DNA from: Hyaloperonospora brassicae
Lineage: Eukaryota > Oomycota > Peronosporomycetes > Peronosporales > Peronosporaceae
Direction of reading: 5' to 3'
Assembly (NCBI GenBank): GCA_947650285.1
Contig: CANTFL010001260.1
Coordinates: 186,001-250,000, forward strand
Length of the DNA: 64,000 nucleotides
The notes under the pieces: model-generated
Database searches by the model: none
The model's input: the letters and a program-made list of their open reading frames with translations, nothing else
What the model was told of the DNA's origin: nothing
Shown here: positions 43,792 to 53,500 of the stretch, one piece after another
How positions within the stretch are numbered: position 1 is the first letter of the stretch
Layout: each line of letters begins with the position of its first letter
Made by a program: the position numbers and the translations under genes

Positions 43792-45420
43792 CTAATTGTC
43801 ACTGTCCATCGCCTCGTCGGGCTGCTGCTCTCTGCGGTCGTCTTCTCGCTCGTGCGTCTTCTTGTGCCGTGCAAAGTTCGACACTTGCGTGAACTTCTTG
43901 TGGCAGCCTTCGTACGGACACACGTAGGGCTGGAACCCCGCGTGCATCCAAATGTGTTCCTTGAGCGACACCGAGTGGGCGAAGCTCTTGCCGCAGCCGT
44001 CGTAGTGGCACGTGTAGGGCTTAATCCCGGCATGCGTTCGCTCGTGGGCGCGGAGGTTCGAGCTATGGGCGTACCGCTTCGTGCAGCCAGAGTAGGAGCA
44101 CTTGAGCGGCTTCTCGCCCGTGTGCGTGCGAATGTGGTTCTGCAACTCGGAGCGGCCGCGGAACTGCTTCGCGCACGTCGGACACTCGTGCTTCTTGCTC
44201 GGCTTGGCGCGCGACTTGGTCACCTTTGGCTTCGAGTACATCTCGACTTGCTCGAGGAACTTGTTCTGACTCTCGTTGCTCGTGATGGCCGAGATCTTGG
44301 TCGTGCTGAGGGCCAGCGTCTCGGTGAGATGGCGCGCTGTACTGCTGCTCACGGGCGCGACGCTCGTTGCCGTTAGCATCGTGCCTCCCGCTTGCTCCTC
44401 GTCGGTTGCTGCGAGACTGATACCCGTTTGGCCGAGCGACTTGATGTAGCCGTCGAGCTCAATCATCGAGTCCTTTACGTAGTCGCTGATGGCCCAGACC
44501 GTGTTTTCGTTCATCTGGCCCAGATCGAACGCATAGCCGTCGTCGTCGATCTGCCGGACCGTGTCTGGCTGGTACTTGCTAATGACGTCCATCAGTCCGC
44601 GTAGATACTGGCTCGGCAGCATCGTGATCTTCTGTACAAGGCGCTGCTTGTCGTAGAAACTCATGAGCTTGACGTTCTCCGGGTACATGTAGTCTCCCGT
44701 CGCAGGGTCCATGTACTTGGTATTGCCTCCAGATCCCTCGGCAACAGGTGGTGCCACATCGGCAGCAGCAGCAGTAGCATCACTAGTAGTAGTAGCATCA
44801 ACTGCGGCATCAGTCGTAGTAGCAGTGGCGGCTGTAGACAGCCCCGCATAATGGTCGCTCAACTCGAGACTTGCCTCTGCGTCGTCCGTTGCTGCATTCT
44901 CTGTCTGTCCCGTCGTCATTCTGTTCGATGCTCCAGCACTTGATCCACTAGCAGCAACAGCACCAGCAGCAGTAGCAGACGATGACGAGGACGAGGACGC
45001 CAGCAGAGCTCCGACCACGGAGAACGGACTGGACGAGCGCTTCTCCAGCACTGCACTCATGGACGGAATGGGTCCGAGAGCACTGAAGCCGTCCACGTCG
45101 CCGAGTATCCACGACGCCGGATCCTTCTGCAGACTCATTGCCATAACGTCCGAGTACGTCCCACTCGATGTCGCATTGCTATTGTGGTTACCGCCGCGGG
45201 ACTTGTCCAGCGCGTTCTCTGTCGTCAACGGTGGGTCGAAAATCCCGTCTTTCGAGTCGAGTCCTGCGGCAGACGCGTCGCGCTCGTGGAGTTTCTGACG
45301 CTTACTGCGCGGCGACGCGGCGCTGGCACTGGACAGAGACGCAGCTGCGTCCGTTTGTAATTGCGCTGGACCTGGCGCCGTAGCCGCGACAGGAGACGAT
45401 GCCGCCGCTTCGCTGCTCAT
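43792..45420 (-). CDS. NET-domain plus four C2H2 zinc-finger transcription factor
   Basis: 542 residues, single exon. Residues 1-230 are Ala/Ser/Thr-rich with a basic patch RSKRQKLHER near 40. Residues about 252-320 (MSFYDKQRLVQKITMLPSQY..., ending in AISDYVKDSM) follow the NET (extra-terminal) pattern of BET and related proteins, a protein-interaction module. C-terminal fingers: C413-x2-C/H-x3-H433, C441-x4-C/H463, C471-x4-C/H493 and C501-x4-C/H523, linked by THTGEKP-like linkers; the x4 spacing in fingers 2-4 resembles YY1/TFIIIA fingers. It should bind DNA in the nucleus. NET joined to C2H2 fingers without a bromodomain is unusual. The start at 45420 (MSSEAAASSP) is the only sensible ATG. 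Confidence 0.9.
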   Translation of the reverse strand: MSSEAAASSPVAATAPGPAQLQTDAAASLSSASAASPRSKRQKLHERDASAAGLDSKDGIFDPPLTTENALDKSRGGNHNSNATSSGTYSDVMAMSLQKDPASWILGDVDGFSALGPIPSMSAVLEKRSSSPFSVVGALLASSSSSSSATAAGAVAASGSSAGASNRMTTGQTENAATDDAEASLELSDHYAGLSTAATATTTDAAVDATTTSDATAAAADVAPPVAEGSGGNTKYMDPATGDYMYPENVKLMSFYDKQRLVQKITMLPSQYLRGLMDVISKYQPDTVRQIDDDGYAFDLGQMNENTVWAISDYVKDSMIELDGYIKSLGQTGISLAATDEEQAGGTMLTATSVAPVSSSTARHLTETLALSTTKISAITSNESQNKFLEQVEMYSKPKVTKSRAKPSKKHECPTCAKQFRGRSELQNHIRTHTGEKPLKCSYSGCTKRYAHSSNLRAHERTHAGIKPYTCHYDGCGKSFAHSVSLKEHIWMHAGFQPYVCPYEGCHKKFTQVSNFARHKKTHEREDDRREQQPDEAMDSDN

Positions 45421-47309
45421 GCCGATTCCCGCGACGATTGTAGCTGCTCACGCGTGACTTTCGAGCGCTCTTTGACTGCGGGTTCTAAATTTAGAAACGC
45501 GTTGGCCCGTGCCGCGACTAAAATAGGTCCACGGCCCGTCTAGATTTCTCAACAGGAATAGCGATCACCGGGCACGTCGATTGCTGGAGCGGCTTGCGCC
45601 GACGATGCGATATCGCGTGCTGTGGTCGTGGGGGGCGACGAGCGGATCGAAGCAGTGCGTCGTTGCAAACAATCGCTCTCGTTCGACGTCCTTCACTCTC
45701 GTCTCCACCCACGAGAACCCGCAGTAGTCAATAGCTCTTTTCACAGGTACAAACTCGCTCGGTCAGTCACGTCCGTCGGACATGACCGTCTACTAATACG
45801 ATGCGGATCAACGACATGGGACTGACTCGGTCGGGTCGTCGTCAGTCGGGCAGAAATGATCCGAGCAGCTTCCTCCCCACTAGCTATCGAGTGGACTCGA
45901 GAGCCCCCGAAGCCGCTGACTGATCCGGTCTTCCGTATGTCCATCCGCAACGAGTAAGTGGGTGAGCAGTGGGCAAGTGGGCAAGTGCGTCCCGCTGACT
46001 CAGTCAGCCAAATCGCGCTTGAACGCCGCTTCCTTCTTCGTCACACGGATGTCCATGGGCATCACACATCCCCCACTTTGTAGCTACGCCCGGGGCAAAC
46101 AGCAGACTTCACGTGGCCCCCGCTGGGTCCACGCAAATCGGTGCCTCCCGTTCATGTTCCGTCTACTAAACCTGCGCGTGAGGCGACGACAGCTTCAACG
46201 AAACCAGCAACTCGCCACACGCTTTGCCGAAAGCCGCACGTTCGGCAAAGCGCTGGTCGCTGCTTGCTCGTGTCGCTATGTGCGTAGCGTAAACAATAGC
46301 GGGAACTCGTTGACGGCCGACTTACGAGAAGAAGGAGCTCTTGAACAACTACTCACGCAAACCACTCGATGCACCTGCGCTCAAAGCCTTTCCACGCGCG
46401 TTCAACGAGGCCGAAGCCCACCTCACGTGTGGAGCCGCACGTGTATAATTGAGACCGCGGGCGGGGACCGCATGCACGATCTGAAGAGTCGAAGAGTCGA
46501 AGAGAGAGAGAGAGAGCACGAGACTGGATAAGCCATGGGCGACCAAGTCGGAAGAAGGCAGTGAAAGCGCTGGCACCGCTTCGAAGCGGTCAGCAGCAGT
46601 TTCTTCGTCGCGTCGCGTCGCCACACACACACACGTCCAGTCTTCCCCTCACCTCGTCCTCCTCCTCTCCGTCTACCATCCAGTGCAAGTTGTAGCTGCG
46701 TTGTTGCATAGCTACAGTCCTGACATGCAAAGGAGCTGCGCAGTCAGCTGTCGTGACGAGCACGTGCTCGTCAGACGTCTGTCGACACCAAACACCCGGC
46801 GCGGTCGTCAAAACCTCGTGGCACGAGCCGCGCACATCCAGCTGCTCGCGCGCGTGTGGCTCGCCCGCACTCTGTTGTCCATGTCGTCAAGTGGTGGCAG
46901 CCATCTGCTGCCGGATGTATTTGTCCAGGCAAACTGGCAGTCACGCCCGACGCCGCGCCGCCATCAAAAGGCTCAACAACTCGCACGCACATCTCACTTT
47001 ACGATTTCCACGCGCGCTCCACGTCGTCGTCGTCGTCGTCGTCGTCGTCGTTCGTCCGAGTCGTTTCGCCTGCTCTCGACTCTTGCGGACGCGTCGCGCA
47101 TAACCGCCAAAGTCGCTGTAGCTGTAACGTGCGACCTGCACCGAGAGATCCGCACCGTCGCCACTACTACTACTGGACGTGCGGCCTCGGACGCACTCAG
47201 CCGCCCAAACATACCCACATCTCCATCGACTTCTACATCGATCGGTCGATCTCTCGCTCTCGCTCTCTCTCTCTCGATACCTATCTCCCCGTCCGACCGT
47301 CCGGCCGCC
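45421..47309. other. Intergenic with simple repeats
   Basis: No gene recognised. It contains a short (ag)n run at about 46500-46520, a (cgt)n tract at 47022-47052 and a tctc-rich run at about 47249-47275. The long upstream extension of the PH-gene frame through these repeats is not treated as coding. Confidence 0.45.
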
Positions 47310-48023
47310 ATGACTCGACAGGGCTACCTCATCGTCTACAACAAGCGCAGTCGCCCGACCGTGTGCTACCTCTCGCTCGAAGACGGTTTCCTGCGGCAAT
47401 ACGCCACGCCCGCGTGCAACATGTGCCTGAGCGAGCTGCAGCTCTCGGGCTGCAAAGTCGACGTCCGGGCGCAGCACCGCGCGGACGGCGCCCCCAACAG
47501 CTTCTACCTCGAGCTCCGCAAGGTCTTTGTCAGCGACCGGTCGTACACGCTCGGCGCGGCCCAGCGCATCGACTTCACCGCGAGCAGCAGCGACGACCGC
47601 CAGGCGTGGGGCAAAGCGCTCTTCTCGTGGCAGCGCTTCTACTGGTGCGAGCCGACGGCCGAACCGCCGGCAAAGAGCGCACCCGCGAGCGCAACGCGTC
47701 GGCAGCTCGAAGAGCTCCTCGCGACGCACTTTGTGCGGCCGCAGCAGCCGGCGACCGGTCCGTCCATTTCCTTCACAACGGCCACACAGCCGCTCGCGTT
47801 CCTGCGCCGCAACGCGCAGTCGCTGCGCCGGTCGCTGGTGCTCACGATGACGTCCAGTGCTGTGAACGCGCGGAAGCCGAAGGACAGCAGCGACTGGACG
47901 ACGGACTGCCGGAAGGTCAAAGTCGGACTTGCGAAGGTCGAGAGGCCGCAAGCGGTCGAGAGCGGCCGCGCGACGACCGTCACGCCGCGTCAGGTACCCA
48001 CGACGCACTGCGGCTGCAGCTAA
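47310..48023 (+). CDS. PH-domain-like protein
   Basis: 237 residues from the ATG at 47310, chosen because upstream in-frame sequence is only simple repeat and leader. Residues about 3-112 have the beta-rich layout of a pleckstrin-homology domain: RQGYLIVYNKRSRPTVCYLS, GFLRQYATP, ELQLSGCKVDVRA, SFYLELRKVFVSDRSYTLGA and the terminal helix SSDDRQAWGKALFSWQRFYW with its conserved Trp. The C-terminal half is Ala/Thr/Arg-rich and looks disordered. PH domains bind phosphoinositides or proteins at membranes; oomycetes have many small PH proteins of unknown role. Convergent with the SAM/Myb-like gene. Confidence 0.75.
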   Translation: MTRQGYLIVYNKRSRPTVCYLSLEDGFLRQYATPACNMCLSELQLSGCKVDVRAQHRADGAPNSFYLELRKVFVSDRSYTLGAAQRIDFTASSSDDRQAWGKALFSWQRFYWCEPTAEPPAKSAPASATRRQLEELLATHFVRPQQPATGPSISFTTATQPLAFLRRNAQSLRRSLVLTMTSSAVNARKPKDSSDWTTDCRKVKVGLAKVERPQAVESGRATTVTPRQVPTTHCGCS

Positions 48024-48397
48024 ACGCCGTGTTATTAGTACTGTAGTTAGCAAGTTAGTTTCGACCCGAGTGAAGTGCGGTCGGCAGTGTCCGTCCGTCC
48101 ATTTGTCGGTCCGTCCGTCCATTTGTCGGTCCGTCCGTCCATTTGTCGGTCCGTCCGTCTGTCGATCGGTCGGTTGGTTGGTCAGTCTGTCCGCAGTTAA
48201 GCTAAGCGCATGTGAGCAGATCTTCCGCCTCGTGCACCCCCACCACCACTCCCACCAGTTCACTCTCTCGCAGCCACACTCTCGACATGCAAACGAACAA
48301 TTTATTGACTACTGAACGCTCAACGGACCGATCGTTTGATCGATCGATCGATCGATCGACCGAACGTCCCCACGACCGACTTCCAGCAGAGAATCCC
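48024..48397. repeat. Convergent spacer with 20-bp tandem repeats and a gatc run
   Basis: Three and a half copies of gtccgtccgtccatttgtcg lie at 48091-48160 and a cgat tetranucleotide run at 48341-48359, between two convergent genes. Confidence 0.85.
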
Positions 48398-50503
48398 TTA
48401 CAACAATCGCTCACTCTTGACCGCAGTGCCACTCGTTGGCGACTGCTGCTGGTGCTGTTGCTGGAGCTTCATCATCTGCTTCTTCTGGCGCAGCTTCTGC
48501 GGTCGCTTGTCGCCAAAGAGCGAACGAAAGCGGGACCGCAGCTGTGATGCCGTGAACTTGGCGAGCGGCGCGTACTCGTCGACGCCCGTGCGGCCCGTGG
48601 CGAGCATCTCCCAGCACACCTTCGACAGGTGCCGACAGCGCGGGTCTTTCACGGCGTACTCGAGCTGGCGGATGTTGTCTTCGCTCCACGCGTCCATCTT
48701 CACGGGGCTGTTGGCCGGGAGCTCAAACTGCCGGAGGTAGGCGTGCTGCAGCTCCGTGCCCGTGAACTGCGTCAGCGGCGCGAATCGGTCGTCTTTCATC
48801 CCGCCGGACGCGAGCACCGACCAGTAGATCTTCTTGCCCCGACGGCACGGGTTCGGCCGGGCCATGTTCACGGCTTCGTACAGCAGCTGCAGGTGCTCTT
48901 GCGGCAGCAGCCGGAGCGGCGCGTTCGATCCGGCAGCAGGCGACACTCTATCCCCAAACGTCACGCCCGCACCCGTTCCAAAGAGGGCGTCGGACGGCGA
49001 GCTGAGGAGGTGGTTGCCACTGCCGTCCGCCTCGCGGCTGAGACCCGATACAGCGTAGCGCTGTTGCTGCTGCTGCTGCTGTTGTTGTTGCAGCTGTAGC
49101 CTCTCGGCGTCCGTGGGCTCAATGAGCGCGTCGAGGAAACTGTCGTACGCCTGCACGTCAAACTCGTTGTCGCGCTGGATGTCCAGCGGCTGGAGGAAGG
49201 CACTGGACGAGCCGGCCGTGTAGACGTTGGGGCCATGACCGCCGTAGCTCTCGAGCTGCAGCTGTTGCTGCTGCTGGTGTTGTTCGTGATGGTGTAACTG
49301 CTGCTGCTGCTGCTGTTGTTGCTGGAGGGCGACGGCGGCGGCGATGCAGTGGGTCAGGAGGCGGCTGTGGCCGGTCTTGAACCCCGCGAGCGCCTGGTGG
49401 TCGTGCCCGATGAACTCGAGGTCCCGCACGCTCGCGTAGCCGAGTCGGCAGAGGTACTCGGCGTACTTGAAGCTCGGCGCTCGCGGGATGCCGCAGAGCT
49501 CGAGCCACTTGGACACGGTCGAAGACGAAGCCGACGAGAGGTCCATTGGGCCCTGGAACTGCCGCGCGTAGAAGCTGCGACGCGCTTGTCGCCACACGAC
49601 AGGAGCGTCCGTCAGCCCCGCGCGCTGGAGCTCTGGCACAGTGGCAAACGCCAGCGCCAGGACCGAGTCGAAGCCGTCCTGTGCCAGACGCCGCGCGGCT
49701 GCGGCCGAGTCCTGGGGGAGCTGCAGGTTCTGGAGGAAGAGCAGCACGTCGGTGTCGTGGGCGGTCGCGACGTCGTAGGCGTCGGCGATGTTGTAGCCAT
49801 TGGCTGCGCCCGAGTCGGGCAGTGCCGCCGTGGGACGTGCTGCTGATCCTATTGCAGTGGAGGAAGTGGTACTGCAGCTGCTGCTGCGGGTGGTGGGCGT
49901 CGAGGCAAAGAGCGACGAGAGCGGACCGGAGGAGGAGGTCAGGTTGGTGGGCGTCGGCACGCTGCTGCCGAGTTCAAAGCCGGCAAAGTCGAGTTTCAAG
50001 TCGGGGAACGCCGACGAGGGCGACGGCGGCGCGGACGGCCGTTGCCGTTTGCGGTGGCGCTGCAGCTGCTGCTGCTGCTGCTGGGCGTCGCTTTCGAAGG
50101 GCGTGACGGTCACGGCCGTCGTGAGTTGCTTGAGCTCCGGCCACGACGAGAGCGCTGTGCCAGCCGCTGACGAGACAAAGACGTCGTCGTGGAGGGCCGT
50201 GCTATAGCTGCTACTGGTCGTCGTGCCCCGGCGGCTACAGCTCCGGTCGTCACAAGTGGTGCGAGGGCTGTTGGTGGGCTGCATGAGCGAAGAGGGAGGG
50301 GACACTGGGCGACGGGCAGAGGGCACCTCGACTCGTTTGCCGTCCTCTGGTGTGCCAGGGGTCAGTGTGGGTGAGGCCCCGAAGGCGAAATCGATTGTGG
50401 TTGTCGTCGCTGCTACTGCTACTGATGCGATCGTCGGCGTCGTCCTGGTGAAAACCCAACGCCGACGCGGCCGATCCCGTGTCCCTTGTCCAAAAAACTG
50501 CAT
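48398..50503 (-). CDS. Gln-rich regulator with tandem SAM-like and two Myb/SANT-like domains
   Basis: 701 residues from the ATG at 50503 (an ATG at 50284, MQPTNSP, is an alternative). N-terminal 240 residues are Ser/Thr/Pro-rich. Residues about 252-312 (VLLFLQNLQLPQDSAAAARR and so on) and 326-392 (SKWLELCGIPRAP, YLCRLGYASVRDLEFIGH) each have the five-helix pattern of SAM domains. Poly-Gln blocks follow at 394-420 and near 475. The C-terminus has two related 55-residue units: RRGKKIYWSVLASGGMKDDR...LTQFTGTELQHAYLRQF and LSKVCWEMLATGRTG...LAKFTASQLRSRFRSLF. Their Trp and helix spacing resemble Myb/SANT modules. The C-terminal tail is basic. A DNA-binding, oligomerising transcription regulator is inferred. 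Domain calls are by eye. Confidence 0.75.
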   Translation of the reverse strand: MQFFGQGTRDRPRRRWVFTRTTPTIASVAVAATTTTIDFAFGASPTLTPGTPEDGKRVEVPSARRPVSPPSSLMQPTNSPRTTCDDRSCSRRGTTTSSSYSTALHDDVFVSSAAGTALSSWPELKQLTTAVTVTPFESDAQQQQQQLQRHRKRQRPSAPPSPSSAFPDLKLDFAGFELGSSVPTPTNLTSSSGPLSSLFASTPTTRSSSCSTTSSTAIGSAARPTAALPDSGAANGYNIADAYDVATAHDTDVLLFLQNLQLPQDSAAAARRLAQDGFDSVLALAFATVPELQRAGLTDAPVVWRQARRSFYARQFQGPMDLSSASSSTVSKWLELCGIPRAPSFKYAEYLCRLGYASVRDLEFIGHDHQALAGFKTGHSRLLTHCIAAAVALQQQQQQQQQLHHHEQHQQQQQLQLESYGGHGPNVYTAGSSSAFLQPLDIQRDNEFDVQAYDSFLDALIEPTDAERLQLQQQQQQQQQQRYAVSGLSREADGSGNHLLSSPSDALFGTGAGVTFGDRVSPAAGSNAPLRLLPQEHLQLLYEAVNMARPNPCRRGKKIYWSVLASGGMKDDRFAPLTQFTGTELQHAYLRQFELPANSPVKMDAWSEDNIRQLEYAVKDPRCRHLSKVCWEMLATGRTGVDEYAPLAKFTASQLRSRFRSLFGDKRPQKLRQKKQMMKLQQQHQQQSPTSGTAVKSERLL

Positions 50504-53500
50504 CTTTCGCGGCGACGCCCAGAAACGGGACTGCGCGCAACATCCTTCGTCGACAAAGAGCGGTCAGGCCGAGTCAGCGCCGCGCAGGTGTATCCGTGCG
50601 CCTATGTATACATACACTTGCATGCAGATCCATCGCGCGATCGACACTGGGCGAGCACTTGCTGTATCTTCTGGCGCAAATGAGACTTGGACGCGTCGCT
50701 TTTCTCCCCCCCGTACGTGCTGCACGGCGCACTGCTTTGACAGCGATTCCCTTTGCGCGGAGTGGCGCATCTACCCCAAAGCTGGTAACAAGTTGCGATT
50801 CCTGAGGTAGCCGGTGCCAGCATCGTGTTGATTTCATAGATAATAAATAAGCGGCGCATGGGGTGATGCATTGGACCAAAAGTCCCCAAAAGTCGACTAT
50901 AATGTTGGGATGACGAGCTCCTAACAGATGCACGAAATCGATTGTACCGGATGTCGTTGCTCGACCGAGCAGCTATCGATCGCACTTGACGGCACTTGGC
51001 GTCTGTCAAGCATGGAGCAATGCATGCAAAGCCGACGTGTCACGGTTGTTACGCTGTAGGTCGGGTAGAGACAGTCGTTCGCGCGCGTGTCGCCTCTTGT
51101 TCGCAGATACTTGAGAAACGCCGCAGATCGAGCACGTGAGCCCAGCGATCGTCCAGTGCAATAGCGCTCCTGCGACCGCTATCTCGGACGTGACACAACC
51201 ATCAGCAGTCACCGACAGACAGTCGAGCGGGGAATTTCGTTGCGTGTCCTGAGCGTCGGCAGCGACGACCGTGCCGTGTGACCAGGCAGTACCGCTCGAT
51301 CTCAAGTAAGCGCATGTCGGCTCGGCTCTATTCTACTCGGCGCTATTGAAGGTATATTACAGCCCTCCTGGCTCTACGCCGCACGTATCATGCGACCCGT
51401 CTCCACACGGCTGGTGCAGCACAGCCAGATCGCCAGATCGTGGCCGCGACTGGCAAGTGCGCTGATGGCTGGCGCCGGCAACCATGCATGCGATATCGCG
51501 CTGCCAGCAGGTATCGTGTCTCCCCGCTTCGGACAGCAGCAGCAGCACGTGGTCGATGCAGTTGGTTTGCCTCAGCTCGAGCTCGTCGCAGCAGTACGTT
51601 CGAGAGCGGCTGCAAAATTTCGCGTCACACGCAATGTGAAACGTGACTCACTTCGCTGCCCGTCTGCTTGTAAAGCTCTTGCGGGAAGCAGCCGCAAGGG
51701 TACCTTTGGGACATGGGACGTGTCGCGAGCCCTGCTCTTTCGCACGCGTACGACGCGTAGGCACATTGCCACCAGCACTTTGGACTCGGCACAGGAACGC
51801 TGGCTGAAAAACGGCCACATGCACCCACGGCCGAACGCTCGAGGGAGGATTTTTCGCTCGCTTGCTTGTAGCTTGTCGCGTGCTGCGACGCGAGCGAGGC
51901 AGATACCGCAGCGATAGCCGGGTAACGACGTCGAAGCTGTAGAGTAGCAGCAGGTCCTGTCTGTAGCTTCTTCGTGGGATCCCTGTGGTCGACACGACGT
52001 CAGGCCGTGGGACCAGCCTGCTGCCACGCCGCACTTCTGCCGCAGCAGACGTTGCACTATCCGAATATCACCGATTTCGAACAAGTCGGTGACTCGGGGC
52101 GATGGACAGGTGCTATCGCCACGGGCGTCGCACTCATCCTCGGATCGCGCGAGCAGCCACCGTTGCAGGATATGTGGCTCGAACGCGATTCCGACACGGA
52201 CAGAAGGAGAAGGAGAAGGAAAAGGAGAGGAAGAAGACGAAATAATCTCGTATAATCGACTGTCTGATCCTCTCTCTCTAGAAGAAGAAGAAGAAGAAGA
52301 AGGAGAAGAGGCACTGTTTCGAGATGCGACAGGCTTCAAATCGAATCCAGCCCACAACAGCGGCGCGTGTGCCTTCGTAGAGGTAATTAATCCATTGGGT
52401 CAGCGCGAGCGGGAGACATCCTTGAAGAAAAAGGATGGAAGACGCGAGGGCCGCGCGGTTAGCATAGCAAGGACTCCTGTCCTTTCAGCGAGCATCGACG
52501 TCGTCGTTCATTACGCCACCAGAAAAACGCATCCTCACAATCTGTGCCGAGCCATCAAGCAAGAGAAGAGGACTGGGCCAGTGGCACTCCAACGATAAGT
52601 CCGTCCCTTTCTTGACGCTGCGTCGAATCTCCCGTAAAAGCTAGCCGCGCCTTGTCTCCTCACAAAGCAATGGAGGATAGTACACTCGGTCTCAGCATCT
52701 CCCCCTCCACGCTGTGGTGCTGCTAGGACGGGGGTGCTGAACGCGATGATGCAAAGACACGCGGCCGTCACCTGTGCAAGTCTCTCTGAAGCAGCAATTA
52801 CAGCTACAGGCACTCGATCAGGCGCGATGAACAGCTGTGGCGATCTCTATTCCGAATAAGCGACCAGAATACTTCAAGAAAGCTGCATGTGCGCACCATC
52901 CCGACGTAGCCGCCACACGACAGCTTCTAGCAAACGGAAGGCGTACTGCATCAACGCGAGGCAACATGTCCAAGTGCGTTTGTAGCGAATCGACGATCGA
53001 ATGATGACACTCGTCATGCTGTCGACCCCAGCTGAGAGCATGTCGGCTAGACGACGCCAAAATCTACGGCACAGCAACGTGTATCCAACTATGCGAGCAG
53101 AGGACCCACCACGGACGCAGTAGTCACGGCCAGTCCGCAACGTCCCGCCGCGTATGGTGTGTCAAACATTGAAAGAAAGCTTGACCGATCGCTGACTCAA
53201 GGAATACTGTACCAACGCGGGATGGCCGTGCAGGCAAAGAGGCGTCGCCGGTAACGTCGTTACAATCCCCATCCGAAGCTCCGACAGTGGGGCTGGCATC
53301 ACGGCCGATATGGCAATGACAACCGTGGCCCCGGTGTGTTCAAGCTTCGTTGTCCGTCGTAAGCCAACGTGTGGAAGGCTGCGTCCGTGCGTAAGACACT
53401 GTCGATCCTACCGTAGTGGAGGGTTCTTGCTGCTAAGCGCCGCGCACGTGCCTCCCGCGGGATACTGAGTCGACCGATTGTAGAAAGAAACTCAGTGTGA

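Noticed and set aside
46856..48263. Long frames on both strands (396 and 440 residues) over the PH gene
   Set aside because: They are opened by cgt and tctc simple repeats and by GC-rich coding DNA; only the PH frame has domain sense.
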